Shown here: piece by piece, positions 8,638 through 18,017 of the stretch
Layout of the letters: each line of letters begins with the position of its first letter
How positions within the stretch are numbered: the first letter of the stretch is position 1
NCBI RefSeq assembly: GCF_014650035.1
Contig: NZ_BMUE01000004.1
Coordinates: forward strand, 186,001 to 250,000
Source: Streptomyces lucensis JCM 4490
GTDB taxonomy: Bacteria; Actinomycetota; Actinomycetes; Streptomycetales; Streptomycetaceae
Direction: 5' to 3'
DNA: 64,000 nucleotides
Program-made: the position numbers and the translations under genes
The notes under the pieces: model-generated
Seen by the model: only the letters and a program-made list of their open reading frames with translations
Database searches by the model: none
What the model was told of the DNA's origin: nothing

Positions 8638-10062
8638 ATGGCCAAGCTCCGTCCGGGTGAGGGGATTCTCCGCCGCAAACCCATCGAGCACATCGAGGAG
8701 ACCGAGGTCGGCGAGGGCACCCGCCTGGACCGCTCCCTGGGGCTGTGGCAGCTGACCGCGATCGGCGTGGGCGGCATCATCGGCGCGGGCATCTTCACGC
8801 TGGCCGGCACGGTGGCCCACGAGACGGCCGGGCCGGCGGTGCTGGTGTCGTTCCTGATCGCCGGTGTCGCGAGCGCCTGCGCCGCCCTGTCGTACGCCGA
8901 GTTCGCGGGGATGATCCCGAAGGCGGGTTCGGCGTACACCTACGGCTACGCGGTGCTCGGCGAGTTCGCGGGCTGGTTCATCGGCTGGGACCTGCTGCTG
9001 GAGTACACGGCCATCGTGGCGGTGGTCGCCATCGGCATCTCGGGCTACTTCGGCTTCCTGATCGGGGAGATGGGCGCCGATCTGCCCGCCTGGATGCTGG
9101 GCGCGCCCGGTACCGGCCACGGGCACCGGGTGGACCTGTTCGCGGCCGTGCTGTGCCTGCTGATCGCCTGGCTGCTCACCCAGGGCATCCGCAGCGCGGC
9201 CCGGTTCGAGACGTTCGTGGTCGCCCTGAAGGTGCTGGTGGTGCTGCTGGTGATCGGGGTGGGCGTGTTCCACATCACCACGGCGAACTACCACCCGTTC
9301 TTCCCGTTCGGCATCAGCGGGGCGTTCACCGGTGCGGCGACGGTGTTCTTCGCCGTGTTCGGCTACGACGCCATGTCGACCGCCGCGGAGGAGTCGAAGG
9401 ACGCCCAGCGGCACATGCCGAGGGCGATCATCTACTCGCTGGCGATCTCCATGGTGCTGTACGTCGCGGCCTGCCTGGTGCTGACCGGCATGCAGAACTA
9501 CAAGGACATCGACCCGGAGAGCGGCTTCTCCACGGCCTTCAAGTCGGTGGGGCTGAGCGGGCTCGCCGACGTGATCGCGGTGGGCGCGATCATCGGCATC
9601 CTGACCGTGATGTTCACGTTCATGCTGGGCGTGACCCGGGTGTGGTTCGCGATGTCCAGGGACGGGCTGCTGCCCCGGTGGTTCGCCAAGACGCACCCGA
9701 CGCGGCACGTGCCGACCCGGGTGACGTGGATCGTCGGGGTGGCGTCGGCGCTCATCGCCGGGTTCGTCCCGATCGGCGAGGCCGCCGAGCTGACGAACAT
9801 CGGCATCCTGCTGGCGTTCGTGGTGGTGTGCACGGCGGTGATCGTGCTGCGCTACCGGCAGCCGGACCTGCCGCGCTCGTTCCGCACGCCGTGGATGCCG
9901 TTCCTGCCGGCGCTCGGGGTCCTCTTCTCCGTCTGGCTGATCACTTTCCTGCAGTGGCAGACCTGGGTGCGGTTCGCGGTGTGGTTCCTGATCGGCTGCG
10001 TGATCTACTTCGGTTACTCCTACCGGCGCTCGGTGCTCGCCACCCGGCAGCCCGCCGACTGA
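8638..10062 (+). CDS. Amino acid permease, APC superfamily (cationic amino acid transporter type)
   Basis: This 474-residue transporter has about twelve membrane segments. The APC signature lies in TM1 (GLWQLTAIGVGGIIGAGIF), with the unwound G-I-G-A-G motif that binds the amino-acid backbone. TM6 carries AVFGYDAMSTAAEES, typical of the cationic amino acid transporter (CAT) branch. The short N-terminal RLDRSLGLWQL and the C-terminal tail fit bacterial YfnA/CAT-like permeases. The start at 8638 follows GAAGAGGTGAGG, a strong ribosome binding site. The substrate is not determined by sequence. Confidence 0.88.
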   Translation: MAKLRPGEGILRRKPIEHIEETEVGEGTRLDRSLGLWQLTAIGVGGIIGAGIFTLAGTVAHETAGPAVLVSFLIAGVASACAALSYAEFAGMIPKAGSAYTYGYAVLGEFAGWFIGWDLLLEYTAIVAVVAIGISGYFGFLIGEMGADLPAWMLGAPGTGHGHRVDLFAAVLCLLIAWLLTQGIRSAARFETFVVALKVLVVLLVIGVGVFHITTANYHPFFPFGISGAFTGAATVFFAVFGYDAMSTAAEESKDAQRHMPRAIIYSLAISMVLYVAACLVLTGMQNYKDIDPESGFSTAFKSVGLSGLADVIAVGAIIGILTVMFTFMLGVTRVWFAMSRDGLLPRWFAKTHPTRHVPTRVTWIVGVASALIAGFVPIGEAAELTNIGILLAFVVVCTAVIVLRYRQPDLPRSFRTPWMPFLPALGVLFSVWLITFLQWQTWVRFAVWFLIGCVIYFGYSYRRSVLATRQPAD

Positions 10063-10080
10063 CCGCTCCCGCCCGCCGAA

Positions 10081-10148
10081 CCGTCCACCCGGCCGTCCAC
10101 CCGGCCGTCCGCCGACCGTCCGCCGACCGTCCGCCGACCGTTCGCCGA
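10081..10148. repeat. Short tandem repeats (12-bp x2, then 11-bp x4)
   Basis: Two copies of ccgtccacccgg are followed by three perfect copies of ccgtccgccga and one with a single change (ccgttcgccga). The array lies between the permease stop and the ECF sigma-factor gene, so it is in the likely promoter or leader region of the sigma gene. It is too short to call an element. Confidence 0.75.
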
Positions 10149-10221
10149 CGCGATCGACCGTCCGTCGCACGGCCGTGTGCGCGCCTTGTCCGGGGCCGTG
10201 CCCCTGCGCTGCCATACGGCC

Positions 10222-10791
10222 ATGACGGCCGGAATCTCACTGATCCACGGGACGACGACACGCGCCGGCGGGACGACGACCGCCGAACACGAGCTGGCCG
10301 CGCTCCAGCGGGAGCACGGCGGGTCCCTGTTCGCCCTGCTGCTCAGGCTCTGCGACGGGGACCGCCAGCGCGCCGAGGACCTGGTGCAGGAGACCCTGGT
10401 GCGTGCCTGGCAGCATCCCGAGGCCCTGCACGCCGCCGGCTTCGACTCGGTACGGCCCTGGCTGCTGACCGTGGCCCGGCGGCTCGCGATCGACGCGCGG
10501 CGGGCCCGGCAGGCCCGGCCGCCGGAGGTCGGCGACGCGGTCCCCGAGGACGCGCGGGTCACCGCCGACCACGCCGAGCGGGCCGCCGCGGCGCTGGACG
10601 TGCGGGAGGCTGTGAAGACACTCACGCCGGAGCACCGTGACGTCCTCGTACTCGTGTACTTCCGCGGGGCCAGTGTGGCGGAAGCGGCGCGGACCCTCGG
10701 CATCCCACCCGGTACCGTGAAGTCCCGCGCGTTCTACGCGCTGCGCGCCCTGCGCCAGGTCCTTCCGGGTTATGCGGCCGACCTGCGGTGA
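10222..10791 (+). CDS. ECF RNA polymerase sigma factor
   Basis: This 189-residue sigma-70 family protein has only regions 2 and 4. Region 2 is seen in LFALLLRLCDGDRQRAEDLVQ and the following ETLVRAWQHP, with the PWLLTVARRLAIDARRAR tail. Region 4 is LTPEHRDVLVLVYFRGASVA followed by the helix-turn-helix IPPGTVKSRAFYALRALR. It directs RNA polymerase to an unknown regulon. The ATG at 10222 gives the best N-terminus; an in-frame GTG at 10177 is possible, and neither has a strong ribosome binding site. A zinc-finger anti-sigma factor lies 0.86 kb downstream, separated by an unrelated-looking gene. Confidence 0.88.
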   Translation: MTAGISLIHGTTTRAGGTTTAEHELAALQREHGGSLFALLLRLCDGDRQRAEDLVQETLVRAWQHPEALHAAGFDSVRPWLLTVARRLAIDARRARQARPPEVGDAVPEDARVTADHAERAAAALDVREAVKTLTPEHRDVLVLVYFRGASVAEAARTLGIPPGTVKSRAFYALRALRQVLPGYAADLR

Positions 10792-10917
10792 AACCGGAGG
10801 CCGGGTCAAACCTCGGCAAAGCGCCTTGCTGTGGACCCCGTTCGGGCAATGGGCTGTCCTCATCCGCGTTCCGGGGGTTCGGGCGACGCGTACGCACCGG
10901 AGGAAGGGCAGGAAGGG

Positions 10918-11433
10918 ATGCTGCACAGAGGTCACGAGAGCACGGACGGCACCGACGGCGGTGAACTGGCCGTCCCCATGGCCTGGTTGTACGCCGAGTA
11001 CATCGCCGACGAGCTGCTGCGCACCGGCGATCTGATGCCGCCGACGTCCTTCGAGTTCCGGGCCGGCCGGGACGCGCTGGCGCTGACCGTCTTCCTCTCC
11101 GACACCGACGGAGAGCTCTCCGGGATCCGGGTGATCTCGCAGCTGGAGCACTGGCTGTCGCTGACCGCCTACGACCAGCCGTGGCGGGACTGGGTGCACG
11201 AACGCCTGGCCGAGATGACCGCCGAGGACGCGCGGTCGGCCACCGCCTCGCCCGACCTGGCGCTCGCGGCGGACGCCTGGCGCTGGCTGGAGGAGACCGA
11301 GCTGCTCGCGCCGGATCTGGACGCGGTGCCGGGCGGGGGTGCGGTGTTCGGCGAGGACGACGGGCCGAAGGTGTGGACACCGGCCTGGCGGCTCGGGCTG
11401 CCCCTCGGGCACCTCGCGATCCACCTCTTCTGA
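10918..11433 (+). CDS. Conserved hypothetical protein between sigma and anti-sigma genes
   Basis: This 171-residue soluble acidic protein starts at ATG 10918 behind a strong AGGAAGGG site. It has no signal peptide or membrane segment. The first half carries AVPMAWLYAEYIADELLRTG and a fold-like alternation ending in LTAYDQPWRDWVHERLAE. The C-terminus WTPAWRLGLPLGHLAIHLF is hydrophobic. I do not recognise the family. Its place between an ECF sigma factor and a ZAS-type anti-sigma factor suggests either chance or a third partner. Confidence 0.7.
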   Translation: MLHRGHESTDGTDGGELAVPMAWLYAEYIADELLRTGDLMPPTSFEFRAGRDALALTVFLSDTDGELSGIRVISQLEHWLSLTAYDQPWRDWVHERLAEMTAEDARSATASPDLALAADAWRWLEETELLAPDLDAVPGGGAVFGEDDGPKVWTPAWRLGLPLGHLAIHLF

Positions 11434-11648
11434 GCCGCCCCCGCACGGATGCCGGGTTCTTCACCGCTGTGACCTGCCGGATCACCGGGCGCGCGGAGTT
11501 TTCTGGGAAACGGACCAATCCGCGGGCCCGGCCGCTCCGAATCCCCTCTCCGGGATTCTGTGCGTGACTTGAGTGATTCGGCCGTCGGCTGCGTACGGAT
11601 GGGAGCAAGGAGTAACCCTTCCCCCACCCTTCGGCACGAGGATTCGGC

Positions 11649-12302
11649 ATGAGGTCCCTGGAAAGGCATCGCGACGTCGGCGCGTACGCGCTCGGCGTGC
11701 TGGACGAGGCGGAGGCCTTCCGCTTCGAGGACCACCTCATGGAGTGCCCCCGGTGCACGGCCAGCGTGACCGAGTTCGGGCCCACGACCCGGCAGCTGCT
11801 GCTGTACCGCCGGGCCACGCCGCGCCCGGTGCACCCCATGGCCCAGCCGGGTCCCCGGCTGCTGGACCGGCTGCTCGGCGAGATCGCGCACCGTCGGCGC
11901 GCCCGGCGCCGCAGGCTGCTGTACGGCCTGGCCGCCTCGGTGGTGCTGGCCGTGGCCGGACCCGCCATCACGGCGTTCGCCGGCCATGCGAAGCCTGCCG
12001 GGCACGTCACCGCGGCGACCGATCCGCGCACCGGGGTGTGGGCGCGGGTCACCGCCGAGGACGAGGACTGGGGCAGTGGCCTCCGGCTGGAGGTGAAGGA
12101 CGGCTCGGGTCCGCGGGACTGCCGGCTCGTCGCGGTCGGCCGGGACGGCACGGAACAGGTCGTCGCGGGCTGGACGGCCTCCGGCGGGGGCACCGGGCCC
12201 ACCACGACGCTCGGCGCCGCCGAGATGCACCCCGGCCAGATCGCCCGGTACGAGGTCCGCACGGCGGACGGACAGCCCCTGGTGACCCTCCAGGCGCCGT
12301 AG
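11649..12302 (+). CDS. Zinc-finger (ZAS) transmembrane anti-sigma factor
   Basis: This 217-residue protein opens with a ZAS domain: HRDVGAYALGVLDEAEAFRF followed by HLMECPRC, giving the His-x3-Cys-x2-Cys zinc motif. A basic linker (HRRRARRRR) precedes one membrane helix (LLYGLAASVVLAVAGPAITAF). The extracytoplasmic domain of about 115 residues (residues about 104-217) resembles the sensor/anti-sigma K-type domain. It should sequester an ECF sigma factor, probably the one at 10222-10791. It converges on the Fpg/Nei gene with only 3 bp between stop codons and no visible terminator. Confidence 0.85.
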   Translation: MRSLERHRDVGAYALGVLDEAEAFRFEDHLMECPRCTASVTEFGPTTRQLLLYRRATPRPVHPMAQPGPRLLDRLLGEIAHRRRARRRRLLYGLAASVVLAVAGPAITAFAGHAKPAGHVTAATDPRTGVWARVTAEDEDWGSGLRLEVKDGSGPRDCRLVAVGRDGTEQVVAGWTASGGGTGPTTTLGAAEMHPGQIARYEVRTADGQPLVTLQAP

Positions 12303-12305
12303 CAC

Positions 12306-13169
12306 TCACTTGAGCAGCCGGGACAGCCGGCGGTCCGCCAGGGGCTTCCCACCCGTCTGGCAGGTGGGGCAGTACTGGAGCGAGGAGTCGCTGAAGGAGA
12401 CCTCGCGGACGGTGTCCCCGCACACCGGGCAGGGCTCGCCGGTGCGACCGTGGACGCGCAGGCCGCTCTTCTTCTCGGCCTTCAGGCGCCCGGCGGCCAC
12501 CCCGCGGGAGCGCTCGACCGCCTCGGTGAGGGTGCCGCGCAGCGCCCGGTAGAGGTGGCGGGTCTCGTCCGGGGTCAGGGACGAGGCGAGCCTGAACGGG
12601 GACATCTTCGCTGCGTGCAGGATCTCGTCGCTGTAGGCGTTGCCGACGCCCGCGATCAGGGACTGGTCGCGCAGCGCGCCCTTGAGCTGCCGTCTCTCGT
12701 CCCTGAGCAGGGCGGCGAAACGGTCCTCGTCGAAGTCGTCGGCCAGCGGGTCCGGGCCGAGCCGGGCGATGCCCGGGACCTCCGCGGGGTCGCGGACGAC
12801 GTACACCGCGAGCCGCTTCTGCGTGCCGGCCTCGGTGAGGTCGAAGCCCTCGCCGGTCTCCAGTGCCACGCGCAGCGCGAGCGGGCCCCGGCCCGGCTTG
12901 GGCGGGCCGTCCGGCAGCCGGTCCCGCCACTGCAGCCAGCCCGCGCGGGCCAGGTGGGTCACCAGGTGCTGCCCGCTGTCCGACACCAGGTCGAGGAACT
13001 TGCCGTGCCGGCGCACGGCCGTCACCTCGCCGCCCTCGAAGGCGGTGACGGGAGGGTCGTACGTCTTCAGGACGCTGACGGCGACCGGCAGCACCCGCAC
13101 CACCCGGCGGCCCACCAGGTGCTCGGTGAGGAAGTCCGTCAGCGCTTGTACCTCGGGCAGTTCCGGCAT
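12306..13169 (-). CDS. Fpg/Nei family DNA glycosylase (base excision repair)
   Basis: This 287-residue enzyme starts MPELPEV, so the catalytic Pro2 and Glu3 are in place after Met removal. HGKFLDL provides the conserved beta-Lys, and SLIAGVGNAYSDEILHAAKM is the H2TH domain. The C-terminus carries a four-Cys zinc finger (CPVCGDTVREVSF, YCPTCQTGG). These enzymes excise oxidised bases and nick the abasic site. The family has several paralogs in Streptomyces (MutM, Nei1, Nei2). The divergent finger suggests Nei2-like rather than classical MutM, so no symbol is given. Confidence 0.92.
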   Translation of the reverse strand: MPELPEVQALTDFLTEHLVGRRVVRVLPVAVSVLKTYDPPVTAFEGGEVTAVRRHGKFLDLVSDSGQHLVTHLARAGWLQWRDRLPDGPPKPGRGPLALRVALETGEGFDLTEAGTQKRLAVYVVRDPAEVPGIARLGPDPLADDFDEDRFAALLRDERRQLKGALRDQSLIAGVGNAYSDEILHAAKMSPFRLASSLTPDETRHLYRALRGTLTEAVERSRGVAAGRLKAEKKSGLRVHGRTGEPCPVCGDTVREVSFSDSSLQYCPTCQTGGKPLADRRLSRLLK

Positions 13170-13247
13170 ACGTCCAGGGTGCCACCCGGCACCGGCATCG
13201 GCGGCCGCCCACCAGCCAGCCGCGTCACCAACCTGTCCGGACAGAAC

Positions 13248-15314
13248 CTAGGGCACCACGAACTCGCACCACACCGCCTTGCCGCCGCCGCGTGCCTCGA
13301 CGCCCCAGACGTCGGCGAGGCGGTCGACCAGGAGCAGCCCGCGGCCGGAGACGCCGTTCTCCCCCGCCTCCCGGCGGCGCGGCAGGGCACTGGAGGAGTC
13401 CTCGACCTCGATACGGAGCCTGCGGTCGCTGCCCTCCAGGGCCCGCAGGGTGACGATCGCCGCGCCCTCGGTGTGCATGAGCGCGTTGGTGGTCAGCTCG
13501 TCGGCGACCAGCTCGATCTCGTCGGCGCGGTCGCGGGCGCCCCAGGCGCGCACGGCGGCGCGGATCATGTGCCGGGCCTGGCTGAGGGCCTCCGGGTCGC
13601 CGGGCGCCACGTGCTGCTGGAGCCGGCCGCCGGCCCGGGAGGTCTCCGGGACCCGGCGGCGCAGCAGGAGCAGGGCCACGTCGTCGTCGCCGCCGCGTTC
13701 CTCTGCCATCCGGATCAGCCGGTCGGCGAGCGCGCGCACGTCGTCCGGGCCCTTGGTGATGAGGTCGGTGAGGCCGCGCATGCTGTCGTCGAGGTCGGTG
13801 CCGGGCTGCTCGACGAGTCCGTCGGTGCACAGCAGCAGCGTGTCGCCCGGGTCGAGTTCGAGGGTGGTGACGGGGTACTCCAGGCGGCCGAACTCGGCGG
13901 ACAGGCCGAGCGGCAGTCCGCCTTCGACGGGCACCCGGCAGCAGGTGCCGTCGGTGTGCCGGACCAGCGGGTCGATGTGCCCGGCGCGGACCGCCTGGAC
14001 GACCCCGGTGGCCAGGTCGGCCTCCGCGTAGAGGCAGGTGGCGAACCGGTCGGTGTCGAGTTCGTGGAGGAAGAGCGAGGCCCGGGCCATCACGGTGGCC
14101 GGGGTGTGTCCCTCGGCGGCGTAGGCGCGCAGCACGATCCGCAGCTGGCCCATCACGGCCGCCGCGTGCGTGTCGTGCCCCTGGACGTCGCCGATGACGG
14201 CGCCGACCCGGCCGCCGGGCAGCGGGATCAGGTCGTACCAGTCGCCGCCGATGTCCCGGCCGAGGGCGGCGGAACGGTAGCGGACGGCGACGTCGGCACC
14301 GCGGACGCTGGGGATGGTGCGGGGCAGCATGGCCTGCTGGAGGCCCTGGGCCAGGTCCTTCTCCTGTTCGTAGAGCATGGCCCGCATGAGGCTCTGCGCG
14401 ATGCTGCCGCCGAGCGCGACCAGCACGGCGCGCTCCTCGGTGGAGAAGCCCCGCCGGTCGCTGTAGAGCAGGCCCATGGCGCCGATCGGCCGGGCCTGCG
14501 CGATGAGCGGCAGATAGGCGGCCGAGGTGACGTGCAGGTCCGTCAGGTGCGGCCACAGGATCGGGTAGCCCTCGGCGAACTCCTCCGGGGACTCGATGAA
14601 CCGCGGGACGAGGGTGCGCACCACCTCGCTCATCGGGTACGGCTCGTCCGTCCGGGTGATGCGGGTCCCGGGGACGGAGGCGCCGGCCGGGCCCTCGGCG
14701 ACGAGCCGGATGCGGCCGGCCTCCACCAGGCCCATGACCAGGCTGGCGGCGCCGAGGTGGCGGATGCCGTGCGAGTCCTTGAGGACGTCGATGACGTCCT
14801 GGACGCCCTGGGCGTGGGCGAGGGCGGCGGAGATGACCTGGACGACGTTGGTCTGCTGGCGGAAGGCCTCGTCCTGTGCGGCCCGGAGGCTGCGGGCCTC
14901 GCTGTCGGCGAGTTCCTCCGTCGCGTCGCGGACGATGCCGACGACCCGCCGCGGGCGGCCGGTGGCATCGCGCCGGATGTAGCCCTGGGTGTGGGTCCAG
15001 CGCGGGGTGCCGTCCCGGCACCGGATGCGGAAGTAGGCGCCGTAGTTGTCGCTGCCGTCCTTGATGGCCTGGGCGACCACCGCGTCGAGCCGGGCCGCCT
15101 CCGGGGGCGGCACCCGGACGGCCAGTGACTCGGGGCGGCCGTCGTACTCCTCGGGAAGCAGGTCGAAGACCTCGTGGGCCTGGGCGTCCATGTGGAAGAG
15201 ACCGGTGTCCAGATCCCAGTCGAAGGCGCCCATGCGGTTCAGCGCGAGAATCGGGTCCGGATGGGCGGGCCAGTCCTCCGGGAGTGGCAGGGCGCTCGCT
15301 CCCCGATCAGCCAT
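13248..15314 (-). CDS. PAS-GAF-SpoIIE phosphatase-ATPase regulatory protein
   Basis: This 688-residue protein has four domains. PAS is at about 25-140 (MGAFDWDLDTGLFHMDAQAH, TPRWTHTQGYIRRD). GAF is at about 150-325 (PIGAMGLLYSDRRGFSTEER). The PP2C-like SpoIIE domain is at about 340-540 (ALGRDIGGDWYDLIPLPGGR, GDVQGHD, DTLLLCTDGLVEQP, GGDDDVALLLLRR). A HATPase_c anti-sigma kinase domain is at about 560-688 (ADEIELVADELTTNALMHTE, GVSGRGLLLVDRLADVWG). Such proteins set partner-switching pathways by dephosphorylating and rephosphorylating anti-anti-sigma proteins in response to PAS/GAF signals. The gene is monocistronic, and no STAS partner is nearby. Confidence 0.9.
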   Translation of the reverse strand: MADRGASALPLPEDWPAHPDPILALNRMGAFDWDLDTGLFHMDAQAHEVFDLLPEEYDGRPESLAVRVPPPEAARLDAVVAQAIKDGSDNYGAYFRIRCRDGTPRWTHTQGYIRRDATGRPRRVVGIVRDATEELADSEARSLRAAQDEAFRQQTNVVQVISAALAHAQGVQDVIDVLKDSHGIRHLGAASLVMGLVEAGRIRLVAEGPAGASVPGTRITRTDEPYPMSEVVRTLVPRFIESPEEFAEGYPILWPHLTDLHVTSAAYLPLIAQARPIGAMGLLYSDRRGFSTEERAVLVALGGSIAQSLMRAMLYEQEKDLAQGLQQAMLPRTIPSVRGADVAVRYRSAALGRDIGGDWYDLIPLPGGRVGAVIGDVQGHDTHAAAVMGQLRIVLRAYAAEGHTPATVMARASLFLHELDTDRFATCLYAEADLATGVVQAVRAGHIDPLVRHTDGTCCRVPVEGGLPLGLSAEFGRLEYPVTTLELDPGDTLLLCTDGLVEQPGTDLDDSMRGLTDLITKGPDDVRALADRLIRMAEERGGDDDVALLLLRRRVPETSRAGGRLQQHVAPGDPEALSQARHMIRAAVRAWGARDRADEIELVADELTTNALMHTEGAAIVTLRALEGSDRRLRIEVEDSSSALPRRREAGENGVSGRGLLLVDRLADVWGVEARGGGKAVWCEFVVP

Positions 15315-15392
15315 GGGCCCACCTTGCCAGGATTTCCGCGATTCTTCGACCGCATCGGGCCGCCCGGGACGGACGCCGCCGCGGGTCTCCGT

Positions 15393-16409
15393 TCAGGCCC
15401 CGGGGGTGCCGGACGGGTCGCCCGGAGGGCTTGTGGTCCCGCCCTCCGCGCGGGGGGTGCCGGACGGGATGCCCGGAGGGCTTGTGGTCCCGCCCTCCGC
15501 GCGGGGGGTTCCGGGCGGGTCCGCGGCGAACGGCGGGGCGGTGGGCGGCGAGCCGGTGGGCGTGGCCCCTGCCTGCTCCGGGCCGACGGCCGGAGGCCGG
15601 GGCCGGGCCGTGGTCCGCGCGGGGGCGGGTACGACGCGGTCGCGGCGGACGTCGTCACCGGTCCGGCGCTCGATCCAGGCGCCCGTCCGCACGTCCACGA
15701 TGGTGAGGCCGGTGACGGCGCGGGGCGCCGGGGTCACCACGACCACCTGGTCCGGGCGGTAGCCGGGCCACGCGGTGCCGCGGACGCCGACTCCCCGGTC
15801 GGACGACGGCGGCCCGAGCGGGTTGCCGCAGGCGCACCGCACGCGGGGCACGCCCCGGTCGTCGACGAGGACGGCGGTGCCTGCCTGCAGGACGGCCTGG
15901 TACGCGGCCACCTGGCGGTCGTGGTAGGCGTGGCTGGTGACGCGGGTGTCCGTGCGCAGCACGACCGGGGTGAGGGCGCGCAGGTGCCGGGGCAGCCGGG
16001 TGCGGGGGACGCCGGCCGTGGCGGCGAAGGCGCCGGCCCTGACCGGGTCCGCCGCCAGGTGCGCGACCTGCCGCCCGACGTCGCAGTCGGCGACGTGCGC
16101 GGTGCCCTGGTAGAGCCCGGGTGTCGCGCCGGACAGGGCGCGTGCCCCGGCCGGTGAGGGGACGGCCCGCCCGGCCGGCGGCGGCTGCCGCGGGGCCGCC
16201 GCGGTGGGCGAGGGCGGGGACGCGGGGGGCAGGGTTCCGCCGACGGCCGTGGAGGCGGTGAAGAAGTCGGGGCCCGGCGCCGTGGCCGGCAGGAGGAAGA
16301 CCTCCTCCCCCATCCGGGTCCTCGTGACACCGGGTCCGCCGCAGCCGGCCATGAGGAGCGCCGCCATGAGCGCACAGGCCGTGCCGCTGGTTCGGGTGGC
16401 TATCCGCAC
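15393..16409 (-). CDS. DUF6777-like lipoprotein with proline-rich repeat tail
   Basis: This 338-residue protein has a lipoprotein leader ending LLMAGCGG. The conserved block begins TRTRMGEEVFLLPATAPGPD and includes CDVGRQVAHLAADPVRAGAF, SHAYHDRQVAAYQAVLQAGT and RVRCACGNPL, a pattern I associate with Streptomyces DUF6777 proteins. The last 75 residues are low-complexity Pro/Gly/Thr, with two 17-residue copies of GTPRAEGGTTSPPG(I/D)PS. The molecular function is unknown. Three or four conserved Cys in the head could pair as disulfides outside the membrane. Confidence 0.75.
   Translation of the reverse strand: MRIATRTSGTACALMAALLMAGCGGPGVTRTRMGEEVFLLPATAPGPDFFTASTAVGGTLPPASPPSPTAAAPRQPPPAGRAVPSPAGARALSGATPGLYQGTAHVADCDVGRQVAHLAADPVRAGAFAATAGVPRTRLPRHLRALTPVVLRTDTRVTSHAYHDRQVAAYQAVLQAGTAVLVDDRGVPRVRCACGNPLGPPSSDRGVGVRGTAWPGYRPDQVVVVTPAPRAVTGLTIVDVRTGAWIERRTGDDVRRDRVVPAPARTTARPRPPAVGPEQAGATPTGSPPTAPPFAADPPGTPRAEGGTTSPPGIPSGTPRAEGGTTSPPGDPSGTPGA
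15405..15510. repeat. 51-bp tandem direct repeat in the DUF6777-like gene
   Basis: Two nearly identical 51-bp units lie in tandem within the 3' end of the lipoprotein gene; they differ chiefly at gggtcg versus gggatg. Each encodes the same 17-residue proline/glycine segment. Such a recent duplication is prone to copy-number change. Confidence 0.8.
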
Positions 16410-16537
16410 CGCATACTCCGCATCACTGTGGGTGATTCACCGCTATTGTCTGCATCGCACGTGTCCGCCTGGCAACTCGGGCGCTGGGCCGACACGGCCC
16501 GGGACACGAGGAGCCGCGGAGAAGGGCGCGCACCGCC

Positions 16538-17959
16538 TTGGACTGGTTCACCGCACCCGACTACTGGCTGAGCCGGCTGGTCCTGCAGCGGGCTCTGGCC
16601 GCCGTGTACCTGGTCGCCTTCCTGACGGCGGCCCTGCAGTTCCGGGCGCTGCTCGGGGAGCGCGGCATGCTGCCGATCCCCCGCCTCACGGCCCGGGTGC
16701 CGTTCAGGCGGGCCCCGAGCCTGTTCCACCTCCACTACTCGGACCGCTTCTTCGCGGTGTGCGCCTGGGCGGGCTGCGCGGTCGCGGCGGCACTGCTGGC
16801 CGGCGTGGACTCGCTGCTGCCGCTGTGGGGCGGCGTCCTGCTGTGGCTGGTGCCGTGGGCGCTGTACCTGTCGGTCGTCAACGTGGGGCAGACCTGGTAC
16901 TCGTTCGGCTGGGAGTCGCTGCTGCTGGAGACCGGCTTCCTCGCGGCGTTCCTGGGCAACGGCGACGTCGCCCCGCCCGTCGTCGTGCTGTTCCTGCTGC
17001 GCTGGGTGCTGTTCCGGGTGGAGTTCGGCGCCGGGCTCATCAAACTGCGGGGCGACGCCTGCTGGCGGAAGCTGACCTGCCTGTACTACCACCACGAGAC
17101 CCAGCCGATGCCGGGCCCGCTCAGCTGGTTCTTCCACCACCTGCCGAAGCCCCTGCACCGGGTCGAGGTGGCCGCCAACCACGTCACCCAACTGGTCGTG
17201 CCCGTCCTGCTCTTCGCACCGCAGCCGATCGCCTCGGCCGCCGCCGCGCTGATGATCGTCACCCAGCTGTGGCTGGTGCTGTCGGGAAACTTCTCGTGGC
17301 TGAACTGGATCACGATCGTGCTGGCCCTGTCCGCGCTCCGGCTGCCGGGCTCCGCTCCCCCGGTGCCGCCGGCCCCGTGGTGGTACACGGCCCTGGTGCT
17401 CGCGGTCGCCGCGCTGCTGCTGTTCCTGAGCTACCACCCGGTGCGGAACATGATCTCCCGCCGCCAGGTCATGAACCGCTCGTTCGACCCGCTGCACCTG
17501 GTGAACACCTACGGCGCCTTCGGCAGCGTCAGCCGGGTCCGCTACGAGGTGGTCGTCGAGGGCACGCTCGACGACGCACCGCGCGAGGACGCCGGCTGGC
17601 GGGAGTACGAGTTCAAGGGCAAACCCGGTGATCCGCGGCACTGGCCGCGCCAGTTCGCGCCGTACCACCTGCGCCTGGACTGGCTGATGTGGTTCGCCGC
17701 GCTGTCCCCGGCCTACGCCGGCGACTGGTTCGGCCGTTTCGTGGAACGCCTGCTGGAGAACGACCGCGACACGCTCCGCCTCCTGCGCCGCTCCCCCTTC
17801 CCCCCGGACACCCCGCCCCGCTACGTCCGGGCGCGTCTGTTCCGCTACCGCTTCACCACCTGGCGGGAACTGCGGGAGACGGGCGCCTGCTGGGAGCGGA
17901 CCTACGTGCGTGAGTACCTGCCGCCGACGCGGCTGGCGGGCGCGGGCAGCAGGCGGTAG
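16538..17959 (+). CDS. Lipase maturation factor family membrane protein
   Basis: This 473-residue polytopic protein starts at TTG 16538. Hallmarks of the LMF1 family are present: RGMLPIPRLT near the N-terminus, VNVGQTWYSFGWESLLLETG, LLRWVLFRVEFGAGLIKLRG, the TCLYYHHETQPMPGPLSWFF block, and near the C-terminus HWPRQFAPYHLRLDWLMWFA. In vertebrates LMF1 is needed for lipase folding in the ER. The bacterial homologues have no established role. Several membrane helices precede a soluble C-terminal region (about 310-470) with arginine-rich motifs. It stands alone between oppositely oriented genes. Confidence 0.88.
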   Translation: MDWFTAPDYWLSRLVLQRALAAVYLVAFLTAALQFRALLGERGMLPIPRLTARVPFRRAPSLFHLHYSDRFFAVCAWAGCAVAAALLAGVDSLLPLWGGVLLWLVPWALYLSVVNVGQTWYSFGWESLLLETGFLAAFLGNGDVAPPVVVLFLLRWVLFRVEFGAGLIKLRGDACWRKLTCLYYHHETQPMPGPLSWFFHHLPKPLHRVEVAANHVTQLVVPVLLFAPQPIASAAAALMIVTQLWLVLSGNFSWLNWITIVLALSALRLPGSAPPVPPAPWWYTALVLAVAALLLFLSYHPVRNMISRRQVMNRSFDPLHLVNTYGAFGSVSRVRYEVVVEGTLDDAPREDAGWREYEFKGKPGDPRHWPRQFAPYHLRLDWLMWFAALSPAYAGDWFGRFVERLLENDRDTLRLLRRSPFPPDTPPRYVRARLFRYRFTTWRELRETGACWERTYVREYLPPTRLAGAGSRR

Positions 17960-18017
17960 GAGGCCGTGGCCGCGGATCGCGGTGGCCGCGCCCGCGTCCG
18001 GGCGGGCGCGGCGGTGC

